Assembly (NCBI GenBank): GCA_049521915.1
Contig: JBEKOI010000043.1
Location: forward strand, 1-19,466
Source: Bog-756 sp049521915
Lineage (GTDB): Bacteria; Actinomycetota; Acidimicrobiia; Acidimicrobiales; RAAP-2
Length of the DNA stretch: 19,466 nt
Direction of reading: 5' to 3'
The notes beneath the pieces are model-generated. The model was not told the origin of the DNA. It worked only from the letters and a program-made list of their open reading frames with translations, and made no database searches. Shown one piece after another: positions 13,231-19,466 of the stretch; within the stretch, counting starts at the first letter, position 1, and each line of letters starts with the position of its first letter. Both the position numbers and the translations under genes were made by a program.

Positions 13231-15444
13231 ATGACCTCGGCTCCCCCTCGTCCCGGCTCCCGGCTCGAGTCGGGTGTTCCCCCGGCAGGCACGAGCGACC
13301 AGCGGCTCTTCCCTCCCCAATGGCTCCTGGTGGTGGCCGCCGTCCTCTTCAATTACTGGTTCCTGAGGGCCGAGGTGCTGCCCGTCGCCTACCTCAACGA
13401 CAGCTCGGTCCACGAGCAGATGGTCCGCTTCGCCACGGCCAGGCTCGAAGGTGGTCATCTCCCCCAGACCAGCTGGTTCCCCTACCTCGGGCTCGGATCA
13501 CCCCAGTTCCTGCATTACCAGAGCCTCCCGTCGACCATCACCGGTGCGGCCGGGGTCCTCATCGGATCGGACCGGGCCTTCACCTGGAGCCTGTATCTGC
13601 TGGTGTCCCTGTGGCCGGTGACGGTCTACCTGGGGGTCCGCGCCCTACGCTTCGACCGGTGGACGGCGTCGGCCGCCGCGCTGATGTCCCCGTTCATCGT
13701 CAGCACCATCGGTGTCGGTTTCGAGACCAAGGCATACGTGTGGACCGGATTCGGTGTCTGGACCCAGTTGTGGGCCATGGTCACCCTTCCCCTGGCCTGG
13801 GGATACTGCTGGCAGGCCATCAGCGGGGGGCGGAGGTACCTGCCTGCCATCGCCTTGGCGTCCCTGACCGTGATGCTCCATTTCGAAACGGGTTACCTGG
13901 CGCTCGTCCCCATCGCGCTCTTCCCGTTCCTCACGCCGTCCGAGCTGAAGCCCCGGGTGACCAGGGCGCTGGTCGTGGCCGGGGGGACGCTGGCCGCCAC
14001 CGCCTGGGTGACCATTCCCCTGCTCTTTTCGGCCCGGTGGGCCTCCGTCAACGAGATCCTCCGTGGGACCGCGCTCGAGAACGGCTACGGCGCCCGCCGC
14101 GTCCTCGGGTGGCTGGTCTCCGGTCAGCTCCTGGACGCGGGCCGCCTCCCCGTCCTGACGCTGCTAGCCGGCATCGGGCTCGTGGTCTGCCTGGCCCGGT
14201 TCCGCCAGGACGAGCGCGGGCGTGTCCTTCTCGTCCTGCTCGTGATGAGCCTGCTCCTCTCGTTCGGCCGTACGACGTTCGGGTCGCTGGTCGAGGTGAT
14301 CCCGGGCAGCACCGACATCTTCATGAGGCGTTTCATGTCGGGCATCCAGCTGGCCGCGTTGTACCTGGCCGGGGTCGGGGCCACCACCGCGTCCGCCGGC
14401 GTGCTCTCCCTCATCCGCCGGTGGCGGAACCCCGGGTGGGCGCCAGGCGGGACCGGGACGTGGGTACGACGGTCGAGCGGGGTCGCCGTCGCCCTCCTGG
14501 CCGTTCTGGCCTTGGCCCCGGCGTGGACCCAACTGGCAGCCGGCGATCGGCACAATGCCGCGGCCATCAACGATCAGCGAGCCGCCGACGGCCGCCAGGG
14601 GGCGGTCATGGCGCCCATCCTGGACCGGATCCGCAGATCAGGTGACGGGCGCGTCTACGCCGGGTCCCCGGACAATTGGGGGGAGGACTTCGCGGTCGGC
14701 ACCGTGCCCGTGTTCAAGTACCTCGAGAGCCAGGACATCGACGAGGTCGGATACACGCTCCGCACGGCATCGCTGATGACCGACCCGGAGTACTTCTTCG
14801 ACCAGTCGAATCCGGGCGATTACAAGCTCTTCGGGGTCCGGTACATCCTTGCGCCCGAGGGAAGGCGACCACCGGTCCCGGCCAGGCTGGTCATGGTCCG
14901 GGGACCGTACGCCCTCTGGGAGCTGCCCTCCGTCGGTTACGCCTTCATCGCCGGGGTCGTGGGCACGCTCACCGAGAACCGGGCCGACGTCGGACTCCGG
15001 TCGGTGCCCTACCTCCGCTCGGCATTGCCCGGAGAGGGGAAGGCGCTCCTCGTGAACTACGCCGGAGCCCGTGCGCCGGCCGTGCCTGCAACCGAGCGTC
15101 CTCCGGCCGCGGCGGGAGAGGGAGTCGTGCTCTCCGTGCACGCCCGGCTCGACCAGGGCTCGGCCCGGGTGGTCGTCCGGATGCGGCAACGTGGCCTGGT
15201 GGTGCTGTCGGCGTCTTTCGATCCGGGTTGGACCGTGGTCGTCGACGGCCGGGCCGCGCATCCGATCATGGTGGCACCGGCCCTCGTCGGGGTCAGCGTG
15301 GGGCCGGGTACCCACCAGGTGGTCTTCCGGTACCGGGGCTTCTCCTTCTACGGACCGCTCCTGCTCGTCACCCTCGCAGTCCTGGTCATCGCCCTCTTCT
15401 ACGACCACAGGAGAAGGAGCAGGCGGACAAGAGCGAAGGTGTGA
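13231..15444 (+). CDS. Large multi-pass membrane protein, GT-C glycosyltransferase/YfhO-like
   Basis: 737 residues with about 11-13 membrane helices by eye. The first loop after helix 1 carries acidic and polar residues (AYLNDSSVHEQM, Asp57 and Glu62), in the place where GT-C enzymes keep a catalytic Asp, followed by WFPYLGLGSPQFLHYQ. A long extracytoplasmic stretch follows the helical core (about 435-690). The end, WTVVVDGRAAHPI...GVSVGPGTHQVVFRYRG plus a last helix and a basic tail, is a common C-terminal pattern of YfhO-like proteins. It may transfer a sugar from a polyprenyl-phosphate donor to a wall or lipid acceptor; this is inferred. It starts 89 bases after the permease and could belong to the same operon. 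ATG 13231 has only a weak GGGTCCGG before it. Confidence 0.8.
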   Translation: MTSAPPRPGSRLESGVPPAGTSDQRLFPPQWLLVVAAVLFNYWFLRAEVLPVAYLNDSSVHEQMVRFATARLEGGHLPQTSWFPYLGLGSPQFLHYQSLPSTITGAAGVLIGSDRAFTWSLYLLVSLWPVTVYLGVRALRFDRWTASAAALMSPFIVSTIGVGFETKAYVWTGFGVWTQLWAMVTLPLAWGYCWQAISGGRRYLPAIALASLTVMLHFETGYLALVPIALFPFLTPSELKPRVTRALVVAGGTLAATAWVTIPLLFSARWASVNEILRGTALENGYGARRVLGWLVSGQLLDAGRLPVLTLLAGIGLVVCLARFRQDERGRVLLVLLVMSLLLSFGRTTFGSLVEVIPGSTDIFMRRFMSGIQLAALYLAGVGATTASAGVLSLIRRWRNPGWAPGGTGTWVRRSSGVAVALLAVLALAPAWTQLAAGDRHNAAAINDQRAADGRQGAVMAPILDRIRRSGDGRVYAGSPDNWGEDFAVGTVPVFKYLESQDIDEVGYTLRTASLMTDPEYFFDQSNPGDYKLFGVRYILAPEGRRPPVPARLVMVRGPYALWELPSVGYAFIAGVVGTLTENRADVGLRSVPYLRSALPGEGKALLVNYAGARAPAVPATERPPAAAGEGVVLSVHARLDQGSARVVVRMRQRGLVVLSASFDPGWTVVVDGRAAHPIMVAPALVGVSVGPGTHQVVFRYRGFSFYGPLLLVTLAVLVIALFYDHRRRSRRTRAKV

Positions 15445-15459
15445 CGACGCGGGGCACGC

Positions 15460-16191
15460 TCATCCCCCGGCACCGGAGGTGGCGCCGACCTGGCCGCCGG
15501 AACCTGACGTCGATCCGCCGACGGTGGCACTGCCGGGGGCCTGCGTGACACCGGCGCTCCCGTTCCCCGACGTCGCTGCCCCATTGCTCCCAGAGGAGGT
15601 CCCCGCGGCACCGCCCGGCGTGCCACCTGCCCCGGCGTTCCCCGCCCCGGCGCTGCCCGTTGCTCCACCTGCCCCCGCGTTCCCCGCCCCGGCGCTGCCC
15701 GTTGCTCCACCGGCTCCCGCCCCGGCGCTGCCCGTTGCTCCTCCTGCTCCCGCCCCGGCGCCGGCGCTGCCCGTTGCTCCACCCGGACTGCCGCCTGTCC
15801 CGGTCCCCGTGTTGCCCGCCCCCGTGTTGCCCGCCCCCGCAGTGCCCGCCCCCGCAGTGGCGGCGCCTCCACCCGACTGTCCGGTGTTGCCGGCGCCGGT
15901 GGTGCCGGCACCGGTGTTGCCGGCACCGGTGTTGCCGGCGCCGGACGTACCCGCCGAAGCACTCGAGCTGCCGGTATTGCCGGTGCCCCCCGACGTGCCC
16001 GAATTTGCGGTGACACCGACGCCGTGCGGATTGGACCCGAACGAACCGTCATAACCGGCATCGCTGTTGGCGCTGGTGGTCAGCAGGGCAACCGAAACCC
16101 CGATGGCGACCAGCAAGGCGAGCCCGACCGTAGCCACCGTGACCGGATTCCGGACCCATCGACGGCGCCGGTCCCGGCCGACGGTGCTCAC
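15460..16191 (-). CDS. Membrane-anchored Gly/Ala/Ser/Thr repeat protein
   Basis: Minus-strand gene, 243 residues from GTG 16191-16189, which has CAGGA seven bases before it. A longer form from TTG 16269 (269 residues) is possible but has no ribosome site. Basic N-terminus (GRDRRRRW), one membrane helix at about 16-38 (NPVTVATVGLALLVAIGVSV), then an extracytoplasmic tail made almost wholly of GAGNT-type and GATGSAGAG-type repeats, with nearly no charged residues. This looks like a type II anchored low-complexity surface or wall protein. The complementary strand is also open, giving a Pro/Ala-rich frame, but only the minus-strand frame has a believable membrane segment and start. Fifteen bases separate its stop from that of the convergent membrane-protein gene. 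Confidence 0.65.
   Translation of the reverse strand: MSTVGRDRRRRWVRNPVTVATVGLALLVAIGVSVALLTTSANSDAGYDGSFGSNPHGVGVTANSGTSGGTGNTGSSSASAGTSGAGNTGAGNTGAGTTGAGNTGQSGGGAATAGAGTAGAGNTGAGNTGTGTGGSPGGATGSAGAGAGAGGATGSAGAGAGGATGSAGAGNAGAGGATGSAGAGNAGAGGTPGGAAGTSSGSNGAATSGNGSAGVTQAPGSATVGGSTSGSGGQVGATSGAGG
15647..15780. repeat. In-frame tandem-type repeats in the Gly/Ala-rich gene, first set
   Basis: A 20-base unit beginning CCGGCGCTGCCC occurs identically four times, starting at 15647, 15689, 15722 and 15761. The spacings of 42, 33 and 39 bases are all multiples of three, so the protein frame is kept (GATGSAGAG units on the minus strand). Length variation between strains by slippage or recombination is likely. 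Confidence 0.85.
15884..15943. repeat. 15-base repeats in the Gly/Ala-rich gene, second set
   Basis: About four successive 15-base units of the form GTGTTGCCGGCACCG, differing at one or two bases, encode the GAGNT-type pentapeptide on the minus strand. They are distinct in unit length from the repeats near 15700. Confidence 0.8.
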
Positions 16192-16283
16192 CTGCCGGTC
16201 CTGCCATCGATGGATCCGAGCCGGAGCCGGTGCCGTGCCGTTCGTGCTCCCAGAGTCGGTTCCGACCAACCCGCAGTGTGCAT
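16188..16283 (-). CDS. Possible 31-codon upstream ORF coupled to the repeat-protein gene
   Basis: ATG 16283-16281 has the best ribosome site of this stretch (AAAGGAA, six bases upstream). It opens a 31-codon frame beginning MHTAGWSEPTLG and ending at a TGA (16190-16188). That stop shares three bases with the GTG start of the membrane-anchored repeat protein (GTGA). This could be a leader peptide that feeds ribosomes onto the GTG start. It could also be the true N-terminus of the repeat protein separated by a sequencing frameshift. The peptide itself matches nothing I know. Confidence 0.4.
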   Translation of the reverse strand: MHTAGWSEPTLGARTARHRLRLGSIDGRTGR

Positions 16284-16725
16284 CGATCGTTCCTTTCGCA
16301 ACCCGGTCTCCCGACCTCCACCTCCGGTGACGGGCTGCTCGGAGCGGCGGATCGGGTCAGACGACGCCGACCAAGCATGGCACGGTCCATGGCCCGGCAA
16401 CCCTCCCTGGCCCGGCGACGGCATCCGAGCGGCTGATCCGGCTGGGCCAGAGGGTCCCGAACCGGTGGGGCAGGCCCCGGCGGGGGTCACTCCGACCGGT
16501 GATCAGAGGCGACAATTGAGCTCTGAACTGGAGTTTTGCCCGATCCGGAAGAATTCCAGAGAAATTGCTCAAGTTCGAGCCGGCCCGTGCCGATAGTGGT
16601 CACGTCAGGTCCGTCGAGCCGGGTTCCGCCACCTTGCTCCGGGCCTGGCCTTGACCCCGGGTGCTCGATGACGGGCGCCACGCTGCCGGAGGGCGAGCCC
16701 GCAGGCGGGCCGGCTCCCGAACCGG
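16284..16725. other. 442-base spacer without a convincing gene
   Basis: Several short frames cross this stretch, but none has a recognisable protein or good start. It is G+C rich except for an AT-richer patch at about 16511-16580, which holds short inverted pieces (AACT-GG-AGTT near 16526, and CTCTG/CAGAG). That patch may contain the promoter for the minus-strand leader ORF and repeat protein, some 230-300 bases upstream of them. No clear -35/-10 pair could be fixed. Confidence 0.5.
16695..16716 (-). terminator. G+C-rich hairpin after the cupin gene
   Basis: GAGCC (16695-16699) can pair with GGCTC (16712-16716), and inside it GCCCGC (16697-16702) with GCGGGC (16705-16710), as alternative stems. 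It lies 10 bases after the end of the minus-strand cupin gene, the expected place for a terminator of the TetR-cupin operon. No T-run follows. Confidence 0.35.
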
Positions 16726-17043
16726 TCAGTGCTTGAGTTCGACGACGACCTCCAGGTAGTCCTCCACGCCGACGTTGCGGGCCCGCTCGACCCCCCCACG
16801 CCGGACCGGTACCACGGCCCCCGGCACCACGTCGGCCTCGAAGTAGTCGCGGAACGGCCCTTCCGAGTCCGCCTCGGGAACCACCGCGATGCGGTCACCG
16901 GCCACCTGGACGAGCAGGTGGTCGAGCTGGTGGCGGTGGATGTCGCCCTCTTCCCCCGGGGCCAGGCGCACTTCCCAGACACGCACCCGGTCGTCCTCGT
17001 GGAGCAGTCTGGTCCCGACGTCGCCCATGGGCCGCCCGGTCAT
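16726..17043 (-). CDS. Small single-domain cupin protein
   Basis: 105 residues. The start ATG (17043-17041) overlaps the TetR stop by four bases (ATGA), so the two are co-translated. The first cupin motif is visible as PGEEGDIHRHQLDHLLVQVAGD (residues 29-50), with His36, His38 and His42 as likely metal ligands. A second strand set follows (VPGAVVPVRRGGVERARNVGVEDYLEVVVELK). Such mini-cupins often accompany catabolic genes as small dioxygenase-like or ligand-binding proteins. The catalytic status is unknown. Linkage to a regulator might indicate a sensing role, which is only inference. Confidence 0.88.
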   Translation of the reverse strand: MTGRPMGDVGTRLLHEDDRVRVWEVRLAPGEEGDIHRHQLDHLLVQVAGDRIAVVPEADSEGPFRDYFEADVVPGAVVPVRRGGVERARNVGVEDYLEVVVELKH

Positions 17044-17696
17044 CGTCCGCCCTCCTCGGTCAGTCCCGCCCCCCGGAGACAGAAGCGCACCACATGGTCC
17101 ACCTCCGATGCCGAAGGCCGTGTCCGCAGGATCAGGTGAGCGTGGAGGACCCCGAACACCAATCGGTAGATGGCCTCGGCATCGTCGCGGGCCCCGGTGG
17201 CCGACGACGCCGCGGGAGACACCGCGGCGAGGGGCTCGACCAGGAGACCCACCAACAGGTCGACCGACTCACGTTGCTCCTCGGGGAACAGCTCCGACAG
17301 CCGGGCCTCATTGGCCGCGAAGGGGCGGGTGCGCGCCGCCGCCCGGGCGTTCGAGGCCTGGGCCAGGACCCCTTCGATCCACGACCGGATCTTGGCCGTC
17401 GTCGAATCGGCCGACTCCATGCGCAGCACCAGGTAGTCGACGAGCCGCCGCCGGCCGTCATCGAGCAGCACCAGCATGAGCTCGTCCTTGGAGCGGAAGT
17501 ACCGGTAGAAGCCCTGTGTGGACAGACCGCAGTGAGCGAGGATGTCGCGCAGGGACGGTTCGAGACTGCCGGTCCGCTCGATGAAGTCGTACGTCGCCTC
17601 CACGATCCGCTGCATCTCGCGGGCGTATTCGGACTGCCGGTCGATCGTGGTGCGTTCGACCGCCTGTCTGGCCAAGGTCTCGGTCATGCGCGGCAT
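17040..17696 (-). CDS. TetR-family transcriptional regulator
   Basis: 218 residues from ATG 17696-17694, with GAGGAA just upstream; a second ATG three codons on is less well placed. DNA-binding domain: helix 1 about 26-43 (REMQRIVEATYDFIERTG), helix-turn-helix about 48-67 (SLRDILAHCGLSTQGFYRYF) and the usual KDELM. The C-terminal ligand domain is complete and typical in size. It is divergent from the acyl-CoA-ligase-like gene with 104 bases between them, and a near-perfect palindrome at 17772-17786 is its probable operator. A related motif precedes the downstream oxidoreductase gene, so it probably controls both. The ligand may be an acyl-CoA or a pathway intermediate, as for many TetR regulators next to ligases; this is inferred. 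Confidence 0.95.
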   Translation of the reverse strand: MPRMTETLARQAVERTTIDRQSEYAREMQRIVEATYDFIERTGSLEPSLRDILAHCGLSTQGFYRYFRSKDELMLVLLDDGRRRLVDYLVLRMESADSTTAKIRSWIEGVLAQASNARAAARTRPFAANEARLSELFPEEQRESVDLLVGLLVEPLAAVSPAASSATGARDDAEAIYRLVFGVLHAHLILRTRPSASEVDHVVRFCLRGAGLTEEGGR

Positions 17697-17771
17697 CGTG
17701 TTCCTCGTTTCCGGGGCGGACCTTCCTCAGTTTTCCGGGGCGGGCCTTCCAGCACGGCGTTCGCCCACTCT

Positions 17772-17786
17772 AAGATCACTGTTCTT
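17772..17786. promoter_or_regulatory. Candidate TetR operator between tetR and the ligase gene
   Basis: AAGATCACTGTTCTT is an imperfect palindrome: arms AAGATCA and TGTTCTT match at six of seven positions around a central C. TAAGAT (17771-17776), a possible -10 box for the plus strand, overlaps it, so bound repressor would block transcription. Twelve of its 15 bases recur at 19172-19186. Confidence 0.55.
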
Positions 17787-17800
17787 CACCAGCAAGACCA

Positions 17801-19141
17801 GTGAGGCCACGACATGCCGGGAACCAACGGTCCATGGGGATCGGGCGGGGATCCAGGGTGGTCCTGTGGTCGGGGACCGAGCTCGACGCCGTCCCGCTGT
17901 TCGCGGCACTCAGCAAGCTGGGCGCCCTCTTCATCCCGGTCAACGGCCTCCTCGGCCCGGACGAGGCCGAAGAGATCGTCTCTCGGTGCCACCCGCACCT
18001 CCTGATCACCGACGGTGGACACACGGTGCCGCCGGGGGCACCGACCAGCACCACCCTCGGCGACCTCGGGGCTCTGGCCGACGGGCAGAGCGCCACCCCG
18101 GTCGATGTGGAGGGCGTCTCGGGAGCAGCTCCACACGTCGCCTTCTTCACCAGCGGGAGCACCGGCAGCCCCAAAGGCGCCGTTCTGTCCCACGCCACCA
18201 GCTACCTTCGAACCCATCCCGGCGCCCTTCTGGAGCCCCGAGGGGCAATGGTCTGCCCGTACCCGCTCTTCCACATGGGGGCATGGACCATCGCCCTCCA
18301 GCAGTGGCAGGCCCGCGACGCCGTGATCCTCCTCGACTCGACGGGAGCCGAGGAGATCTGCGACGCGGTCGCCCGCCATCATGCGACCCGCATCAACTGC
18401 GTCCCGGCTGTCTGGCAGCGGATCATCGACCACCTCGACTCGTCGACCGGACACCCGCTGTCGTCGATCCGGTTCGCCGACACCGGCACGTCGGAGACCA
18501 GCGTCGACTTCCTCATGGCCATCGAACGCACCGTGCCCCAGGCCTACCTCCGCGTCTTCTACGGGTCGACCGAGGCCGGCAGCGTGGCCTGCCTCGACCA
18601 TGCCGACATCCGCCGGAAGCCGTGGAGCTGTGGGCCCCCGGCTCCCGGCGTCAAGGTCCGCATCGGCCCGGAGGGGGAGCTCTCGGTCTCCAGCGCGCAC
18701 CTGTTCGACGGGTACCTCGACGATCCGGAGGCCACGTCGGCGTGCCTGGTCGACGGCTGGTACCTGACCGGTGACCTGGCCGATGAGGACGACGACGGGT
18801 TCCTCCGCATCATGGGCCGGACCGGCGATCTGGTCCGCACCGGCGGCGAATCGGTGGCGCCGGCCGAGGTCGAGGTCGTACTCGCCGCGCACCCGGGAGT
18901 CCGCGAGGTGGTCGTTCTCGGCCTCCCCGACCCGGCGTGGGGTGAGGTGGTGTGCGCGGTCATCGTGACCGACCCCGATGCGCCCACTCCGACCCTGGCC
19001 TCACTCCGGGAGCTCTGCGCCGGACGGCTGGCCCCCTTCAAACATCCCCGGCGGGTGGAGGTGGTGGATTCGCTACCCCGGACCGCAGCCACCGGCCAGG
19101 TCCGACGGGGCGAGCTGGCCGAGAGGTTGTGGGGTGGGTGA
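17801..19141 (+). CDS. Acyl-CoA ligase-like AMP-binding protein lacking the N-terminal segment and the A10 lysine
   Basis: 446 residues from GTG 17801; ATG 17834 (residue 12) is equally possible, and neither has a strong ribosome site. ANL-family core motifs are intact: FFTSGSTGSPKG phosphate loop (A3), YGSTEAG (A5), YLTGDL (A7) and GRTGDLVRTGGESVAPAEVE (A8 hinge). Two things are missing. The protein begins at GIGRGSRVVLW, normally about residue 45-50 of such ligases, so the first strands and helices are absent and no frame upstream supplies them. The C-terminal A10 motif, usually PRTxTGK, reads PRTAATGQVRR, with Gln433 replacing the lysine that drives adenylation. It may be a degenerate gene, a thioesterification-only enzyme or a non-catalytic partner. 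The intact long frame argues against a fresh pseudogene. Confidence 0.85.
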   Translation: MRPRHAGNQRSMGIGRGSRVVLWSGTELDAVPLFAALSKLGALFIPVNGLLGPDEAEEIVSRCHPHLLITDGGHTVPPGAPTSTTLGDLGALADGQSATPVDVEGVSGAAPHVAFFTSGSTGSPKGAVLSHATSYLRTHPGALLEPRGAMVCPYPLFHMGAWTIALQQWQARDAVILLDSTGAEEICDAVARHHATRINCVPAVWQRIIDHLDSSTGHPLSSIRFADTGTSETSVDFLMAIERTVPQAYLRVFYGSTEAGSVACLDHADIRRKPWSCGPPAPGVKVRIGPEGELSVSSAHLFDGYLDDPEATSACLVDGWYLTGDLADEDDDGFLRIMGRTGDLVRTGGESVAPAEVEVVLAAHPGVREVVVLGLPDPAWGEVVCAVIVTDPDAPTPTLASLRELCAGRLAPFKHPRRVEVVDSLPRTAATGQVRRGELAERLWGG

Positions 19142-19150
19142 TCGGGTTGC

Positions 19151-19186
19151 AGAACACCGTTCTCTGTTCATAGGATCACTGTTTTA
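19151..19186 (+). promoter_or_regulatory. Candidate operator pair before the oxidoreductase gene
   Basis: AGAACACCGTTCT (19151-19163) is a perfect palindrome with 5-base arms. AGGATCACTGTTTTA (19172-19186) matches 12 of 15 bases of the palindrome before the ligase gene. Both lie in the 82-base gap after the ligase stop. This suggests separate, TetR-controlled initiation for the oxidoreductase gene in addition to read-through. No clear -35/-10 pair is seen. Confidence 0.45.
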
Positions 19187-19238
19187 TGGAGCGTGAGCTG
19201 ATTCATGGAGCGTGAGCTGTTTTATGGAGCGTGAGCTG
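19186..19238 (+). repeat. Triple 19-base repeat carrying three start codons
   Basis: ATGGAGCGTGAGCTG occurs identically at 19186-19200, 19205-19219 and 19224-19238, each followed by a variable four-base linker. The period of 19 puts each ATG in a different frame. The first two open nine-codon frames (MERELIHGA and MERELFYGA), each ended by the TGA inside the GCGTGAGC of the following copy. Only the third ATG reads into the oxidoreductase. Confidence 0.95.
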
Positions 19239-19466
19239 ATCTTGACGGGGATCGGGGGCCAGGGGATCCAGCTGGCCTCGGCCGTCGTGGCCCGCGCCGC
19301 GGTGGACGAGAACCGTGAAGTCCAGGTGTTCGGGAGCTACGGCGGGATGATGCGGGGCGGCCCCACCGAATCGACCGTCGTGATCGCCGACCGCCCGGTC
19401 GAGACCCCCCCGACCGTCGGCTCCGCCTGGTCGGTCATCCTCATGCACCACGACCACGCCGAGCAC
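19224..19466 (+). CDS. 2-oxoacid:acceptor oxidoreductase gamma-type subunit, 3' end beyond the window
   Basis: 81 codons are visible. The N-terminus has the family signature GIGGQGIQLASAVVARAA (residues 9-26) and VFGSYGGMMRGGPTESTVVIADRPV, as in the gamma domain of pyruvate/2-oxoacid:ferredoxin oxidoreductases and the beta subunit of indolepyruvate oxidoreductase. The subunit helps bind CoA and contacts the thiamine-diphosphate subunit; the complex oxidatively decarboxylates a 2-oxoacid to an acyl-CoA. The catalytic partner subunits should lie just past the window. The start is the third ATG of a triple repeat; its nearest ribosome-site-like GGAG lies 13 bases upstream inside the second copy. 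Its place 82 bases after the ligase-like gene, with a shared operator motif, suggests one pathway. Confidence 0.9.
   Translation, partial: MERELILTGIGGQGIQLASAVVARAAVDENREVQVFGSYGGMMRGGPTESTVVIADRPVETPPTVGSAWSVILMHHDHAEH

Noticed and set aside
15071..16054. Pro/Ala-rich 327-codon plus-strand frame
   Set aside because: Its first part overlaps the end of the membrane-protein gene in another frame, and its repeats are the complement of the Gly/Ala-rich minus-strand gene. It has no signal peptide or good start.
17814..18005. ATG at 17814 as the ligase start or its missing N-terminus
   Set aside because: It is in a different frame and yields a Gly/Ser/Arg-rich shadow with no ANL-type N-terminal similarity. 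A single frameshift would not restore the missing segment.
1..19466. CRISPR arrays, transposases, integrases and rRNA genes
   Set aside because: None were seen. The only regular repeats are the coding repeats near 15.6-16.0 kb and the 19-base triplication at 19.2 kb, neither of which has CRISPR-like spacers.

Overview
The window is high-G+C DNA with GTG and TTG starts, GTGA/ATGA gene overlaps and many TetR-type, P450, SDR and acyl-CoA-ligase style genes. This suggests an actinobacterium. The mix of a lipoprotein, a peptidoglycan-binding adaptor, MacB-type ABC genes and a split phosphotransferase would fit an uncultured Acidimicrobiia-like lineage, but that placement is inference. The left end (about bases 1-53) is abruptly AT-rich and cuts a TetR gene, so it may be a contig-edge artefact. 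The right end cuts a 2-oxoacid oxidoreductase gene.

Layout. (A) 1-2479: truncated TetR repressor, divergent from a cytochrome P450 that overlaps an NAD-type short-chain dehydrogenase. This looks like a small inducible oxidation operon. (B) 2480-4864: a convergent spacer with two hairpins, then a minus-strand alpha/beta hydrolase divergent from a plus-strand amidohydrolase-2 family enzyme. (C) 5058-7948: two overlapping genes that together carry the parts of a PEP-synthase-type phosphotransferase. The first has the swivelling phosphohistidine domain; the second has the ATP-grasp domain fused to a complete cyclic-nucleotide-binding domain. The arrangement resembles phenylphosphate synthase more than classical PEP synthase, and is the best candidate here for an undescribed system. 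(D) 8102-13141: a tightly packed export or envelope operon of lipoprotein, adaptor with a peptidoglycan-binding domain and four Calx-beta-like repeats, MacB-like ATPase and FtsX-like permease. A large GT-C/YfhO-like membrane protein follows at 13231-15444. (E) 15460-16283, minus strand: a membrane-anchored Gly/Ala/Thr/Ser repeat protein preceded by a 31-codon upstream ORF whose stop overlaps its GTG start. (F) 16726-19466: a TetR-cupin operon divergent from an acyl-CoA-ligase-like gene that lacks the N-terminal segment and the A10 lysine, followed by the start of a 2-oxoacid:acceptor oxidoreductase gamma-type subunit. The start of that last gene is a 19-bp triplication carrying three ATGs. Near-identical palindromic motifs lie before both the ligase and the oxidoreductase gene, suggesting one TetR regulon.

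Together, blocks A, B, C and F read as catabolism of an aromatic, terpenoid or similar hydrophobic substrate: oxygenation, dehydrogenation, hydrolysis, activation by phosphate or CoA, and oxidative decarboxylation. The substrate cannot be read from the sequence. Blocks D and E concern the cell envelope. No rRNA, tRNA, CRISPR array or transposase gene was found.
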